From Pantoea cypripedii (GTDB lineage Bacteria; Pseudomonadota; Gammaproteobacteria; Enterobacterales; Enterobacteriaceae), in assembly GCF_002095535.1 (NCBI RefSeq), contig NZ_MLJI01000001.1, positions 1,477,832 to 1,541,831 of the forward strand: a DNA stretch of 64,000 nucleotides, given 5' to 3'. How positions within the stretch are numbered: position 1 is the stretch's first letter; each line of letters begins with the position of its first letter. This document shows positions 10,552 to 20,771 of the stretch, piece by piece. The notes beneath the pieces are model-generated. The model was given only the letters and a program-made list of their open reading frames with translations, did no database searches and was not told the DNA's origin. A program made the position numbers and the translations under genes.

Positions 10552-11772
10552 TCAGCTGGCTCTTTTCACCAGCGGCAGGTCAAAGGCTTTACGCAATGCG
10601 CGTACGAAGGCCTTATCCTGGCAGATGGTTTTGCCGGGGCTGTCGGAAAGTTTTGCCACCGGTTTGCCGTTGCAGCTCACCAGCTTGATCACGATATTCA
10701 GCGGCGTCACCCCTGGAATATCGCAGGTCAGACGCGTGCCGATACCAAACACCACATTGGCGCGCTGGCCAAAATGACGGTACAGCGCCAGCGCTTTATC
10801 CAGGTCAAGGTTGTCCGAGAACACCAGCGTTTTGCTGCGTGGGTCGATATCCAGTCGCTGATAATGCGCAATGGCTTTCTCACCCCATTCCACCGGATCA
10901 CCCGAATCATGGCGCAAGCCCTGATAGCGGTGAGCAAAGCCGGGGCCAAAATCACGCAGAAATGCATCCATGGTGATGCAATCAGTGAGGGCGATGCCGA
11001 GCTGGTCATCATATTCGTCCAGCCAGGATTGCAGCGCCGCGCGCTGGCTGTTGGCAAGCACCGGGCTAATCTGCTGATGCGCCTGGAACCATTCATGTGC
11101 CTGGGTGCCAACCGGATTGAGTTGCAGACGGCGCGCCAGATCATAGTTACTGGTGCCAACCAGCCACGGAAAATCCTGTTTAAGCGTGCTGACGATCGCT
11201 TCCTGCACCGGTTGTGAAAAGCGGCGGCGGGTGCCAAAGTCCATCAGATGGAATCGGGACATATCCAGATCACCCACTTTCTGCCGAAAATCAGCCAGCT
11301 TATGCTGCAGATGCGTGACCGCCTGATCTACGCCGATGTCCGGCGTGCGATGATGGTGGACCACTTCGCTGATCAGCGCCAGCAGCGGCACTTCCCACAG
11401 AATCACTTCACGCCACGGACCGCTAATCTGAATGGCGAGTTTGCCGTGGTCATTACGCACCACCACCTGGCCGGGATTAAAGCGGAAACCGCGCAGCCAG
11501 CCGAGGTAGTCGGCATCAAAGAAGGGCAGGGCAGAAAGGTAACGATATTCCTCTTCGCTCAGGGCGAGGGATTGCATCGCATCGATATGGGTACGGAGTT
11601 CGTCCGCGTAGACGCCGAGCAACTCAGCGCCACGGCAGCGAAACTCCGCCGTGACCGGGACATCGTAATAACGATGATATACGGCCTGCTGCATATGAAG
11701 CTTGTAGGCATCGGTATCAAGCAGCGTGGTCAAAATCGGGGAAGCGTGTCCTGTCATGGTGCGTTTCAGCAT
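10552..11772 (-). CDS. pncB: Nicotinate phosphoribosyltransferase
   Basis: PncB converts nicotinate, PRPP and ATP to nicotinate mononucleotide in the NAD salvage pathway. The protein is 406 residues from the first ATG; E. coli PncB has 400. The conserved [22 protein letters not shown] lies at the N-terminus, and [13 protein letters not shown] and [11 protein letters not shown] belong to the phosphoribosyltransferase fold. The start is uncertain: ATG 11772 has GGAAGAGG almost touching it, while ATG 11757 (MTGHASP) aligns better with the E. coli N-terminus but has a distant ribosome site. It is divergent from pepN. Confidence 0.95.
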   Translation of the reverse strand: MLKRTMTGHASPILTTLLDTDAYKLHMQQAVYHRYYDVPVTAEFRCRGAELLGVYADELRTHIDAMQSLALSEEEYRYLSALPFFDADYLGWLRGFRFNPGQVVVRNDHGKLAIQISGPWREVILWEVPLLALISEVVHHHRTPDIGVDQAVTHLQHKLADFRQKVGDLDMSRFHLMDFGTRRRFSQPVQEAIVSTLKQDFPWLVGTSNYDLARRLQLNPVGTQAHEWFQAHQQISPVLANSQRAALQSWLDEYDDQLGIALTDCITMDAFLRDFGPGFAHRYQGLRHDSGDPVEWGEKAIAHYQRLDIDPRSKTLVFSDNLDLDKALALYRHFGQRANVVFGIGTRLTCDIPGVTPLNIVIKLVSCNGKPVAKLSDSPGKTICQDKAFVRALRKAFDLPLVKRAS

Positions 11773-12003
11773 CCTCTTCCGCGGAGCATAGCCCGGTGTT
11801 CAACAAAGTCATAAAGACGCAGGAGTATAAAACAGTAATAGACCGCGATCACACCATATTTGCGGGTACCGGGTCGAGGGTCATTTGTGCCATTGTTAAT
11901 AAATTGTAGCATTTTCTGCTAAGGCACGCATTGTGCGTGGCAACTGAGGCGCAACACGCTTAGACTTTGACGGGTAAACATTTTAACGATGCGAGAAGGA
12001 TTT

Positions 12004-14619
12004 ATGACGCAACAGCCGCAAATTAAATATCGTCACGACTACCGTGCGCCTGATTTCACTATCACCGATATCGATCTGACGTTTGATCTGGATGCGGCTA
12101 CCACGCGTGTCACCGCCGTCAGCCAGGTGAAGCGTTTAGGGGCTAGCCAGGCCGAGCTGCGTCTGGATGGGGAAGACCTCACGCTGGTGTCGCTGGCGGT
12201 AGACGGCAATGCCTGGTCGCATTATCGCGAGGAAGAGGGCGCGCTGGTGCTGAGCCAGTTGCCGGACAACTTTACCCTGACCATCATTAATGACATCCAT
12301 CCGGATAAAAATACCGCCCTGGAAGGGCTGTACCAGTCGGGTGAAGCGCTGTGCACCCAGTGTGAAGCGGAAGGTTTCCGTCATATCACCTGGTATCTGG
12401 ATCGCCCGGATGTGCTGGCGCGTTTTACCACCACCATTATTGCCGATGCGGCACGCTATCCGTTCCTGCTCTCCAACGGTAACAAGCTGGAGAGCGGTCG
12501 CCATGAAGATGGCCGCCACTGGGTAAAATGGCAAGACCCGTTCCCGAAACCCTGTTATCTGTTTGCGCTGGTAGCCGGTGACTTTGACGTGCTGCGCGAC
12601 AGCTTCACCACCCGTTCAGGCCGTGATGTGGCGCTGGAGATCTTCGTCGATCGCGGCAACCTGGATCGTGCTGACTGGGCGATGACCTCGTTGAAAAACA
12701 GCATGGCGTGGGATGAAGAACGTTTTGGCCTCGAATACGACCTCGATATCTTTATGATCGTCGCGGTGGATTTCTTCAATATGGGCGCAATGGAGAACAA
12801 AGGTCTCAACGTCTTTAACTCTAAATATGTGCTGGCAAAAGCAGAAACCGCCACCGACAAAGATTACCTCGGCATTGAAGCGGTGATCGGCCACGAATAT
12901 TTCCATAACTGGACCGGCAACCGCGTCACCTGCCGCGACTGGTTCCAGCTCAGCCTGAAAGAAGGACTGACGGTGTTCCGCGATCAGGAATTCAGCTCCG
13001 ATCTTGGCTCGCGCGCGGTCAATCGCATCGATAATGTGCGCGTGATGCGTGGTGCGCAGTTTGCGGAAGATGCCAGCCCGATGGCGCATCCCATCCGCCC
13101 GGATCAGGTGATTGAGATGAACAACTTCTACACCCTGACGGTGTATGAAAAGGGTTCGGAAGTGATCCGCATGATGCACACTCTGCTGGGCGAAGATAAT
13201 TTCCAGAAGGGGATGCAGCTGTATTTTGAGCGTCACGATGGCAGTGCCGCCACCTGCGACGATTTTGTTCAGGCGATGGAAGATGCTTCCAATGTCGATC
13301 TGTCGCAGTTCCGCCGCTGGTATAGCCAGGCGGGTACGCCGGTGCTGACGGTGCGTGATGATTACAACCCGGAGCTGGAGCAATATACGCTGCACGTGAC
13401 CCAGCACACGCCGCCCACCGCCGAGCAGAAAGAAAAGCTGCCGCTGCATATCCCGCTGGATATCGAACTTTACGATGGCGAAGGCAAGGTTATCCCGCTG
13501 CAACATAACGGCCATCCGGTGCACCATGTGCTGAACGTGACCGAAGAGTTCCAGAGCTTCGTGTTTGATAACGTCTATTTCCAGCCGGTGCCATCGCTGC
13601 TGCGTGAATTCTCTGCGCCAGTGAAGCTCGACTATAAATGGAGCGATGCGCAGCTGACGTTCCTGATGCGTCACGCGCGTAACGATTTCTCACGCTGGGA
13701 TGCGGCGCAGAGCCTGCTGGCGACGTACATCCGTCTGAATGTGGCGCGTCATCAGCAGGGACAGCCGCTGTCGCTGCCGCTGCATGTGGCCGATGCCTTC
13801 CGTGCGGTGCTGCTGGATGAGCAGGGTGACCCGGCGTTGATGGCGCTGATCCTGTCACTGCCGTCAGAAAATGAAATCGCTGAGTTGTTCGAGGTAATTG
13901 ATCCACAGGCGATTGCCGAGGTTCGGGAAGCGCTGGTACGCACCCTGGCCAAAGAACTGAGTGATGAGTTACTGGCGGTTTATCGTGCTAACCAGAGCAG
14001 CGTCTACCACATCGAGCATGCGGAAATTGGTAAGCGTGCGCTGAAGAATGTATGTCTGGGCTATCTGGCGTTTGCCGATGCGGAACAGGCGGACCAACTG
14101 GTGCAGGCACAATATCAGCAGGCCACCAATATGACCGATGCACTGGCTGCGTTGTCTGCGGCTGTTGCCGCTCAGTTGCCGTGCCGCGATGCGTTGCTGG
14201 CGGCGTATGATGAGCGCTGGCATCAGGATGGCCTGGTGATGGACAAATGGTTCGTGTTGCAGGCGACCAGCCCGGCGGCTGACGTCCTAAGCAAAGTGCG
14301 GGAACTGCTGCATCATCGTTCCTTCACCATGGGCAACCCGAACCGTATCCGTTCCCTGATTGGCGCGTTTGCTTCGGCGAATCCAGCGGCATTCCATGCC
14401 AAAGATGGCAGCGGTTATCAGTTCCTGGTGGAGATGCTGACCGATCTCAACACGCGTAACCCTCAGGTTGCAGCGCGTATGATCGAGCCGCTGATTCGTC
14501 TGAAACGTTACGATGCAGGCCGTCAGGCACTGATGCGTCAGGCGCTGGAGACGCTGAAAGGGCTGGATAAACTCTCCGGAGATCTGTACGAGAAGATCAC
14601 CAAAGCGTTGAATGCGTAA
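12004..14619 (+). CDS. pepN: Aminopeptidase N
   Basis: PepN is the main cytosolic zinc aminopeptidase (M1 family); it removes N-terminal residues from peptides. The 871-residue protein closely follows E. coli PepN. The GAMEN substrate motif is followed by the zinc motif HEYFH (His297, Glu298, His301), with the third ligand Glu in the WFQLSLKEGLT segment. An in-frame ATG 15 nt upstream exists, but ATG 12004 follows AGAAGGA and gives the known start MTQQPQIKYRHDYRAPDF. It is monocistronic, and the second palindromic repeat lies just past its stop. Confidence 0.97.
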   Translation: MTQQPQIKYRHDYRAPDFTITDIDLTFDLDAATTRVTAVSQVKRLGASQAELRLDGEDLTLVSLAVDGNAWSHYREEEGALVLSQLPDNFTLTIINDIHPDKNTALEGLYQSGEALCTQCEAEGFRHITWYLDRPDVLARFTTTIIADAARYPFLLSNGNKLESGRHEDGRHWVKWQDPFPKPCYLFALVAGDFDVLRDSFTTRSGRDVALEIFVDRGNLDRADWAMTSLKNSMAWDEERFGLEYDLDIFMIVAVDFFNMGAMENKGLNVFNSKYVLAKAETATDKDYLGIEAVIGHEYFHNWTGNRVTCRDWFQLSLKEGLTVFRDQEFSSDLGSRAVNRIDNVRVMRGAQFAEDASPMAHPIRPDQVIEMNNFYTLTVYEKGSEVIRMMHTLLGEDNFQKGMQLYFERHDGSAATCDDFVQAMEDASNVDLSQFRRWYSQAGTPVLTVRDDYNPELEQYTLHVTQHTPPTAEQKEKLPLHIPLDIELYDGEGKVIPLQHNGHPVHHVLNVTEEFQSFVFDNVYFQPVPSLLREFSAPVKLDYKWSDAQLTFLMRHARNDFSRWDAAQSLLATYIRLNVARHQQGQPLSLPLHVADAFRAVLLDEQGDPALMALILSLPSENEIAELFEVIDPQAIAEVREALVRTLAKELSDELLAVYRANQSSVYHIEHAEIGKRALKNVCLGYLAFADAEQADQLVQAQYQQATNMTDALAALSAAVAAQLPCRDALLAAYDERWHQDGLVMDKWFVLQATSPAADVLSKVRELLHHRSFTMGNPNRIRSLIGAFASANPAAFHAKDGSGYQFLVEMLTDLNTRNPQVAARMIEPLIRLKRYDAGRQALMRQALETLKGLDKLSGDLYEKITKALNA

Positions 14620-14631
14620 ATCATTTGCATG

Positions 14632-14694
14632 AACCGTAGCGGCGCGATTTATCGCGCGTCTTTTAAAACACGCGCGATAAATCGCGCCGCTACA
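14632..14694. repeat. REP-like palindromic element, copy 2
   Basis: Inverted repeat with arms AACCGTAGCGGCGCGATTTA (from 14632) and its near-perfect complement at 14671-14694, separated by a loop of about 12 nt with a T then A run. It has the same core as the repeat at 6157-6223 and, like it, lies between convergent genes (pepN and ssuB). Both copies are preceded by a TGCAT stretch. Confidence 0.88.
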
Positions 14695-14702
14695 GAGTTT
14701 TG

Positions 14703-15494
14703 CTATCGCTGCTGCACAAATCGCAACGGTTGCTCAGCGGCGCTCCGCTTCATTACCCGATCCAGCACTTCCGCTTCCAGCTCGGCCAGCCGGGCAGAAC
14801 CGCGACGGCGGGGGCGTGGCAGATCAACCGTTAAATCCAGTCCGATCTGGCCTTCTTCAATCAGCAACACCCGGTCCGCCATGGCGACAGCTTCACTGAC
14901 ATCGTGGGTGACTAAAAGCACCGTGAAGTTATGTTGCTGCCACAACGATTCAATCAGTCCCTGCATCTCAATACGCGTCAGCGCATCCAGCGCTCCGAGG
15001 GGTTCGTCCAGCAACAACAGGCCGGGACGATGAATCAACGCACGCGCCAGCGCCACACGTTGTTTCTGGCCACCAGAGAGCGCCGCCGGCCATTCATTGG
15101 CACGTTCCGCCAGGCCGACTGCCTCCAGCGCTTCCCGCGCACTTTCACGCCAGGCGCGGCCTTTCAGCCCAAGGCCGACGTTATCGATCACCTTTTTCCA
15201 CGGCAGCAGTCGGGCGTCCTGGAACATCAGGCGGGTATCCTCCCACGCTGCCGCCAGTGGGGCATTCCCGGCCAGCAATTCACCGCGAGTGGTGGATTCC
15301 AGCCCTGCCAGCAGGCGCAGCAGGGTACTTTTGCCACAGCCGCTGCGGCCCACTACCGCGACAAATTGTCCCGCCGGAATGTGCAGGTCGATATTATTCA
15401 GGATGGTGCGGTCGCCATATTGTTTGCTGACGCCGTTAACGCCCACCGGAGTGCCGCTGTTCAGGCGCGCCGGGGTGAGGGTTGCAGTGCTCAT
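14703..15494 (-). CDS. ssuB: Alkanesulfonate ABC transporter ATPase SsuB
   Basis: SsuB powers uptake of aliphatic sulfonates with SsuC (permease) and SsuA (binding protein). The 263-residue protein has Walker A GRSGCGKS (residues 49-56), the signature [15 protein letters not shown], and Walker [17 protein letters not shown]. It is last in the ssuEADCB operon; its ATG overlaps the ssuC stop as ATGA. E. coli SsuB has 255 residues. Confidence 0.95.
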   Translation of the reverse strand: MSTATLTPARLNSGTPVGVNGVSKQYGDRTILNNIDLHIPAGQFVAVVGRSGCGKSTLLRLLAGLESTTRGELLAGNAPLAAAWEDTRLMFQDARLLPWKKVIDNVGLGLKGRAWRESAREALEAVGLAERANEWPAALSGGQKQRVALARALIHRPGLLLLDEPLGALDALTRIEMQGLIESLWQQHNFTVLLVTHDVSEAVAMADRVLLIEEGQIGLDLTVDLPRPRRRGSARLAELEAEVLDRVMKRSAAEQPLRFVQQR

Positions 15495-16276
15495 GCGTTA
15501 GCCTCCTTCAGTTGATAAGCCGGATGCCAGCGCAGCCATACGCGTTCCAGCAGTTGTGCCGCGACATCGGCCAGTTTGCCGAGCAGGGCATACAGAATGA
15601 TGGCGACCACCACCACATCGGTTTGCAAAAATTCACGGGCATTCATCGCCAGATAACCAATGCCAGAGTTGGCGGAGATCGTTTCGGCCACAATCAGCGT
15701 CAGCCACATCAGGCCGAGCGCAAAACGCACGCCTACCATGATGGAAGGCAGCGCGCCGGGCAGGATTACCTGAATAAACAGGCTCCAGCCGGAGAGGCCA
15801 TAGCTGCGCGCCATTTCCACCAGACCACGATCGATATTACGGATACCGTGGTAGGTGTTGAGATAGATGGGGAACATGGTGCCGAGCGCGACGAGGAAAA
15901 TTTTTGCCGCCTCATCAATGCCGAACCACAGGATCACCAGCGGGATCAACGCCAGGTGCGGCACGTTACGTAGCATCTGCACCGAGGTATCAAGCAGACG
16001 CTCCCCAAAGCGCGAAGTGCCAGTAATCAGACCCAGCACCAGGCCAATGGATCCGCCAATACCGAAACCAATCGCCGCGCGCCAGCTGCTGATGGCGAGG
16101 TTCTGCCACAGTTCACCGCTGGCGGTGAGACGCCAGAAAGTGATCAAAATATTCTCCGGCGATGGCAGGATACGTGTCGACAGTAGCCCGATTTGTGATG
16201 CCAGCTGCCAGACCACCACCAGCAGCACTGGTAGCAACCACGGCAGGAAGGCGTTACTGAGCTGTTTCCTGGACAT
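15491..16276 (-). CDS. ssuC: Alkanesulfonate ABC transporter permease SsuC
   Basis: SsuC is the inner-membrane channel of the sulfonate importer. The protein has 261 residues with about six hydrophobic segments and the ABC permease loop [24 protein letters not shown] that contacts the ATPase. An in-frame ATG farther upstream would read into ssuD. ATG 16276, preceded by AAGGAG 8 nt away and placed 10 nt after the ssuD stop, gives the E. coli-like start and length (263). The product acts with SsuA and SsuB encoded on either side. Confidence 0.94.
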   Translation of the reverse strand: MSRKQLSNAFLPWLLPVLLVVVWQLASQIGLLSTRILPSPENILITFWRLTASGELWQNLAISSWRAAIGFGIGGSIGLVLGLITGTSRFGERLLDTSVQMLRNVPHLALIPLVILWFGIDEAAKIFLVALGTMFPIYLNTYHGIRNIDRGLVEMARSYGLSGWSLFIQVILPGALPSIMVGVRFALGLMWLTLIVAETISANSGIGYLAMNAREFLQTDVVVVAIILYALLGKLADVAAQLLERVWLRWHPAYQLKEANA

Positions 16277-16286
16277 TATGTGCTCC

Positions 16287-17432
16287 TTAACTCTGCGCGA
16301 CTTTCTGCGGCATATAGTCATTGCCTACGGCTTCACCGTGCGGCTGAATGTTACGCGGCTGAGGAATCTGCGGCACGTCGAGGTCAAGATGCGGGAACAG
16401 CAACTCAGCGACGCGATACGCTTCCTCCAGATGCGGATAGCCGGAGAGAATAAAGGTCTCGATGCCGAGATCTCTATATTCCTGCATGCGTGCCGCCACT
16501 GTCGGGCCATCACCGACTAGCGCCGTACCGGCACCGGTCCGCGCCAGGCCAACCCCGGCCCACAGATTCGGGCTGACTTCCAGCTTGTCACGACGGCCAC
16601 CGTGCAGCGCCGCCATCCGTTGCTGGCCGACAGAATCGTAACGCGCGAACCCTGCCTGTGCTTTGGCGATGGTGGCGTCATCCAGATGAGAAATCAGCTG
16701 ATCGGCTGCCCGCCACGCTTCTTCGTTGGTTTCACGCACGATAACGTGCAAACGAATGCCAAAACGTACTTTGCGGCCCTGTGCCTCGGCTTTGGCACGA
16801 ACCTGGGCAATTTTCTCTTTCACCAGTGCCGGTGGTTCACCCCAGGTGAGATAGACATCAACCTGTTCCGCGGCCAAATCCTGCGCGGCATCGGAGGAGC
16901 CACCAAACCACAACGGTGGGCGCGGTTGTTGCACCGGTTTAAACAGCAGGCGAGCACCGCGGACTTTGACGTGCTTGCCGTCATAATCGACGGTTTCGCC
17001 TTCCAGCACCCGACGCCAGATACGGGTAAATTCGGCGGACTCAACGTAACGCTCGCGGTGATCAAGAAACACGCCGTCACCCTCCAGTTCTTCCGGGTCA
17101 CCACCGGTCACCAGGTTAAACAACACGCGACCATTAGAGAGGCGATCGAGGGTAGCGGACTGACGCGCGGCCTGGGTGGGGGAAATTACCCCTGGGCGCA
17201 GCGCAACCAGAAAACGCAGACGCTGCGTGACCGGAATCAGTGACGCCGCGACCAGCCAGGCGTCTTCGCAGGAGCGCCCGGTCGGAATCAGGACGCCCCC
17301 AAAACCAAGGCGGTCGGCAGCCTGCGCCACCTGTTGCAGATAAGCATGATCAACCGCACGTGCCCCTTCGGCCGTGCCGAGATAGCGACCATCACCGTGA
17401 GTAGGAAGAAACCAGAATACGGATACGCTCAT
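16287..17432 (-). CDS. ssuD: FMNH2-dependent alkanesulfonate monooxygenase SsuD
   Basis: SsuD uses FMNH2 and oxygen to cleave alkanesulfonates to aldehyde and sulfite, releasing sulfur for growth. The reduced flavin comes from SsuE. The protein is 381 residues, as in E. coli, and belongs to the bacterial luciferase-like family (N-terminus [36 protein letters not shown] segment). The ribosome site AAGGAG lies 6 nt before ATG. RutA, a family relative, is encoded at 58.1-59.2 kb in the same window. Confidence 0.97.
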   Translation of the reverse strand: MSVSVFWFLPTHGDGRYLGTAEGARAVDHAYLQQVAQAADRLGFGGVLIPTGRSCEDAWLVAASLIPVTQRLRFLVALRPGVISPTQAARQSATLDRLSNGRVLFNLVTGGDPEELEGDGVFLDHRERYVESAEFTRIWRRVLEGETVDYDGKHVKVRGARLLFKPVQQPRPPLWFGGSSDAAQDLAAEQVDVYLTWGEPPALVKEKIAQVRAKAEAQGRKVRFGIRLHVIVRETNEEAWRAADQLISHLDDATIAKAQAGFARYDSVGQQRMAALHGGRRDKLEVSPNLWAGVGLARTGAGTALVGDGPTVAARMQEYRDLGIETFILSGYPHLEEAYRVAELLFPHLDLDVPQIPQPRNIQPHGEAVGNDYMPQKVAQS

Positions 17433-17442
17433 TGTTGACTCC

Positions 17443-18399
17443 TTAAGGCTGGGCGGACTGTGGCTGCCAGATGCGATCGGCGATGTTCACTTTTATCGGC
17501 ATCAAATGATTGGCATAGAACAGGTCAGCGGTTTGTTGTTGGGCCTGCGCCGTATGGGCGCTGACCGGCGTAATGGTGGTGGGGGGACGATGATCGAGAT
17601 AGCTGGCAATCACCGGTTTTGGCAGACCCATCGCCTGCGCCAGCAGGTCAATGCTTTGCTCGCGCTGACTGCGGGTCAGGGCATCGGCATCACTGAAGGT
17701 TTGCAGCACCTGCTGCACAAAACTGCCATTGGCTGCGGTAAATTTGCGCGTGGCGAGATAGAACGAACCAGTTTGATTCAGCTTGCTGCCATCCGCCAGC
17801 ACGCGCACGCCGCCCTGCAACAGTGCGGCTGAGTAATAGGGATCCCAGATCGCCCAGGCATCAACATCGCCCTGCTGAAAGGCGGCACGGGCATCGGCAG
17901 GTGTCAGATAAGTGGGCTGGATATCTTTGAAGCTCAGACCGGCCTGCGCCAGCGCGCGCAATAAAAGATTGTGCGAGCTGGACCCTTTCTGAAACGCCAC
18001 CTTATGGCCTTTCAATTCGGCCACGCTATGGATTGGGCTATCTTTCGGCACCAGAATCACCTCGGCTTTTGACTTCGGCGGTTCCGCTCCGACATACAGC
18101 AAATCGGCACCTGCCGCCTGCGCAAAAATCGGCGGGATATCACCGGTGCTGCCCAGATCGATACTGCCGACATTCAATGCTTCCAGCATTTGTGGGCCAG
18201 CGGGGAACTCGATCCATTGAATCTGGGTGTGCGGGAAACGTTGTTCCAGCATCTGGTGTGATTTTGCCAGCACCATACTGACCGAACCTTTCTGATAACC
18301 AATACGAAACTGGGCGGGTGCCTGCGCGGCCTGCACGCTGAGAGTCAGCGTCAGCAACGTTGCAAGGCCAGCCAGCCAGCGCGATAGCGTCCTTTTCAT
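17443..18399 (-). CDS. ssuA: Aliphatic sulfonate-binding periplasmic protein SsuA
   Basis: SsuA captures alkanesulfonates in the periplasm for the SsuBC importer. The 318-residue precursor has a signal peptide ([20 protein letters not shown]..., cleaved near VQAAQA) and a periplasmic binding fold of the SsuA/TauA type, with the conserved N-terminal segment [19 protein letters not shown]. coli SsuA has 319 residues. It lies 10 bp after ssuD on the coding strand and just behind ssuE, and has a GGAAGAG ribosome site. Confidence 0.95.
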   Translation of the reverse strand: MKRTLSRWLAGLATLLTLTLSVQAAQAPAQFRIGYQKGSVSMVLAKSHQMLEQRFPHTQIQWIEFPAGPQMLEALNVGSIDLGSTGDIPPIFAQAAGADLLYVGAEPPKSKAEVILVPKDSPIHSVAELKGHKVAFQKGSSSHNLLLRALAQAGLSFKDIQPTYLTPADARAAFQQGDVDAWAIWDPYYSAALLQGGVRVLADGSKLNQTGSFYLATRKFTAANGSFVQQVLQTFSDADALTRSQREQSIDLLAQAMGLPKPVIASYLDHRPPTTITPVSAHTAQAQQQTADLFYANHLMPIKVNIADRIWQPQSAQP

Positions 18400-18410
18400 A
18401 TCTCTTCCTT

Positions 18411-18962
18411 TTATACGGCCTGAGCGTAAGGTTGATGGCGGCGATGCAACGCATGCCAGAAGGTATCCAGCGCTTCATCAATGCGCGCGGCCAGCAACTG
18501 GTCCAGCTCGGGCTGACGATCGTAATGGCTAATCTGGCTATCGTCGGCGAAGACACCGTGCAGCACTTCCTGGGCTTTCAGCGCGTTCAGCACCGGTTTC
18601 AGGGCGTAATCCACCGCCAGCATATGGGCCACGCTACCGCCGCTTGCCAGGGGTAACACCACTTTGTGCTCCAGTGCGCGCTCTGGCAGCAGGTCGAGCA
18701 GTGTTTTCAATGCTCCTGAAAAGGAAGCTTTATAAATCGGTGTCGCGACGATCAGGCCATCGGCACTCGCCAGGTCCTCTTTCAGTGCCTGCAGTGCCGG
18801 GGAGTCGAAACGCGCATAGAGAAGGTCTTCCGGTTGAAAGTTGTGAATATTCCAGGGAATCACTTCGACACCGCGCGCTTCCAGCACGTGCTGGCACAGG
18901 GTCAGCAACGCCGTAGAACGGGAAGGGAATCGAGGGCTGCCTGCCAGCGTAATAACCCGCAT
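18411..18962 (-). CDS. ssuE: NADPH-dependent FMN reductase SsuE
   Basis: SsuE reduces FMN with NAD(P)H and hands FMNH2 to SsuD. The 183-residue flavodoxin-like protein begins MRVITLAGSPRFPSRS, the P-loop-like FMN site, and keeps the ATPIYKASFSGALKTLLDLLP core. A GTG two codons upstream is in frame, but it lies inside the ribosome site, so ATG 18962, preceded by AAGGAG, is the better start. The C-terminal end is several residues shorter than in E. coli (191). It is the first gene of ssuEADCB; in E. coli this operon is turned on by Cbl during sulfate starvation. Confidence 0.95.
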   Translation of the reverse strand: MRVITLAGSPRFPSRSTALLTLCQHVLEARGVEVIPWNIHNFQPEDLLYARFDSPALQALKEDLASADGLIVATPIYKASFSGALKTLLDLLPERALEHKVVLPLASGGSVAHMLAVDYALKPVLNALKAQEVLHGVFADDSQISHYDRQPELDQLLAARIDEALDTFWHALHRRHQPYAQAV

Positions 18963-19705
18963 AGTCACTCCTTATAACTGAAAGTTATTGATTATCTGAT
19001 ATTGAGAACTGATGGCTTAATCCTGACAGAGCGGGGGGCGGGGCTTAAATGATTTATCCGGCAATGGTAAGCCGGAATCTGCAAATGGGTGGGGCCGTCA
19101 ATAATAAGATGGCAGGGTCGCGTTACGACTAATCCGAAAAGCCGGATGTCATAAAATAGAAATGATTCACTCCCTTTATGCAATGAAATACGTGCTGGGG
19201 ATTTTATTAGTATGTGAAAGGATAAAAAGTGTATCTGCACAGTTCTGAAAGGATGTCAGCACCATACCAGGATAAAGCGTAACCCTGGTAATATGTCGAA
19301 GATAATCTCTCATAAAAACAATCATCCATCCGCGTGCCCCTGCGTTGCAGTTATGTCTTTTTGTATCTTCTGATGTCAACTTTCTCCAGCTTCATAGATT
19401 CAATAAGAAGCCACTCATCTCGATAATTCACGCAAGCTGGTTTTAAATTACAAATAGCAAAATTTAATGGTGGTCAGAAAAATAAACCACAACTCAACAG
19501 AGCAAAAATAAAAAATGAATACTTCACTTCTGATAATAAATTTATTGCTCGTTGTCAGGAGGGGGTAAACAAGTGGAGCTGTAAAAAGCACAGCGCTCTG
19601 ATTAAGCTAACGCTAAATGATTCTTTTGATGATGCATTCCGTGCGTTCTGACGCACATGGATGTGATTGCTGTTTTTTTACCAGGTTGTTAAAAAGAGAG
19701 TGCTT
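18963..19705. other. AT-rich 743-bp intergenic gap without a convincing gene
   Basis: This gap between divergent ssuE and the glycosyltransferase is clearly AT-richer than its flanks. It holds the ssuE promoter side, a small hairpin TCCGGC/GCCGGA (19057-19076), and a perfect dyad GTGCGT-TCTG-ACGCAC (19641-19656) about 50 bp before the glycosyltransferase start. The only short frames seen lack ribosome sites. AT-richness fits imported DNA or a silenced (H-NS-bound) promoter region. Confidence 0.6.
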
Positions 19706-20713
19706 ATGTCAGAGAAATTACTTTCCGTCATCGTCCCAACTTATAACGTAGATAAATATATTGTTGAATGCGTGGATTCTCTGTTGCTGCAAATATCCGC
19801 GCCCAATGAAATCATCATCGTTAACGACAGTTCTACCGATGACACGCTGCATCTTCTCAACCAGCATTATGCCAACCTGCCACAGGTGCAAATTATCACT
19901 GTGCCCAACGGGGGAGCCGGGTTAGCACGTGACAAAGGTATTGAGCTGGCCCGGGGAGAATTTCTGTTTTTTTGTGATCCGGACGATCGCGTCGCTCCGG
20001 GGCTGGTCAGCGAGCTACAGCAAGTGGTACAGACGCATCCTCAGGTGGAGTTGTTCTGTTTTAATTCAATCATATTTGACCATGACCAGCCGCATCGCAC
20101 CTCAAAAAAGGTGAGGCATGAACTGTCTGGCCTGCAATCCCCACTCCAGGTGTTTTCCTCTTTATTACGTAATGGCAGCTATACTTCCGCCGCATGGAAC
20201 TACCTGCTGAAACGCTCGGTTATCGATAAATATCATCTGCGTTTCCAGCACCGGGTGCATGAAGATCACTGTTTCAGCCTGGGGGCTTTCCTGAAGAGTC
20301 ACCATGCCTGGGTTAGTAATAAAAGTTATTATCAGCAGCGTGTCCGCCAGGGGTCATTAACCCATGGGCATAAAAATAGCGATTATTTCTTGCAGCGTTA
20401 CCATGCGTTTCTGCAGGCATATCATGACCTCATCATCACGCTAGGGAAAAATAAATGGCGCAGTCAGTTACAAAAAGAATATTTGTTACATTCTTTCCGG
20501 CTAATGATTTATCTCTCGCTTTATAACCGCACGCCGGTGCCCTATTACGTGATTAATGCTATCCGTTTTCTGGGGCGTGAAATCAAACCTGCCGGATTAA
20601 AAGAGTGGTTGCTGCTGAATTATCCAGAGTTTTTTATCCGCATGCAAAATTACAAAGTGATTAAAGAACTGAAGAAAAACCGCCTTATTCCGAAAAGTGT
20701 TCCGGTGGTTTGA
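19706..20713 (+). CDS. Family 2 glycosyltransferase, surface polysaccharide
   Basis: This 335-residue protein is a GT-A fold glycosyltransferase expected to add a sugar from a nucleotide-sugar donor to a growing surface glycan. The family pattern is clear: SVIVPTYNVDKYI at residues 7-19, NDSSTDDT at 40-47, the GGAGLARDKG segment at 69-78, and the metal/donor motif DPDD at 91-94. Later, VHEDHCF could supply the catalytic acid. The start at 19706 follows GAGAG; a longer in-frame start at 19667 lacks support. It is AT-richer than neighbouring genes and precedes a flippase gene, suggesting a joint role in an exopolysaccharide or O-unit. The sugar specificity cannot be read from the sequence. Confidence 0.85.
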   Translation: MSEKLLSVIVPTYNVDKYIVECVDSLLLQISAPNEIIIVNDSSTDDTLHLLNQHYANLPQVQIITVPNGGAGLARDKGIELARGEFLFFCDPDDRVAPGLVSELQQVVQTHPQVELFCFNSIIFDHDQPHRTSKKVRHELSGLQSPLQVFSSLLRNGSYTSAAWNYLLKRSVIDKYHLRFQHRVHEDHCFSLGAFLKSHHAWVSNKSYYQQRVRQGSLTHGHKNSDYFLQRYHAFLQAYHDLIITLGKNKWRSQLQKEYLLHSFRLMIYLSLYNRTPVPYYVINAIRFLGREIKPAGLKEWLLLNYPEFFIRMQNYKVIKELKKNRLIPKSVPVV

Positions 20714-20771
20714 TTGCACCAGGAATAAGTGCGAAAGTCATTGCTGGTATGAGCATTAAGGTTGTTGCGTC

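Noticed and set aside
12616..13674. Long open frame (about 350 codons) antisense to pepN
   Set aside because: It lies fully inside pepN, reads as His/Arg/Val-rich sequence with no family pattern, and is explained by codon bias of the sense gene.
19193..19258. Possible 21-codon hydrophobic peptide in the gap before the glycosyltransferase
   Set aside because: No ribosome site precedes it and nothing supports it beyond chance in AT-rich DNA.
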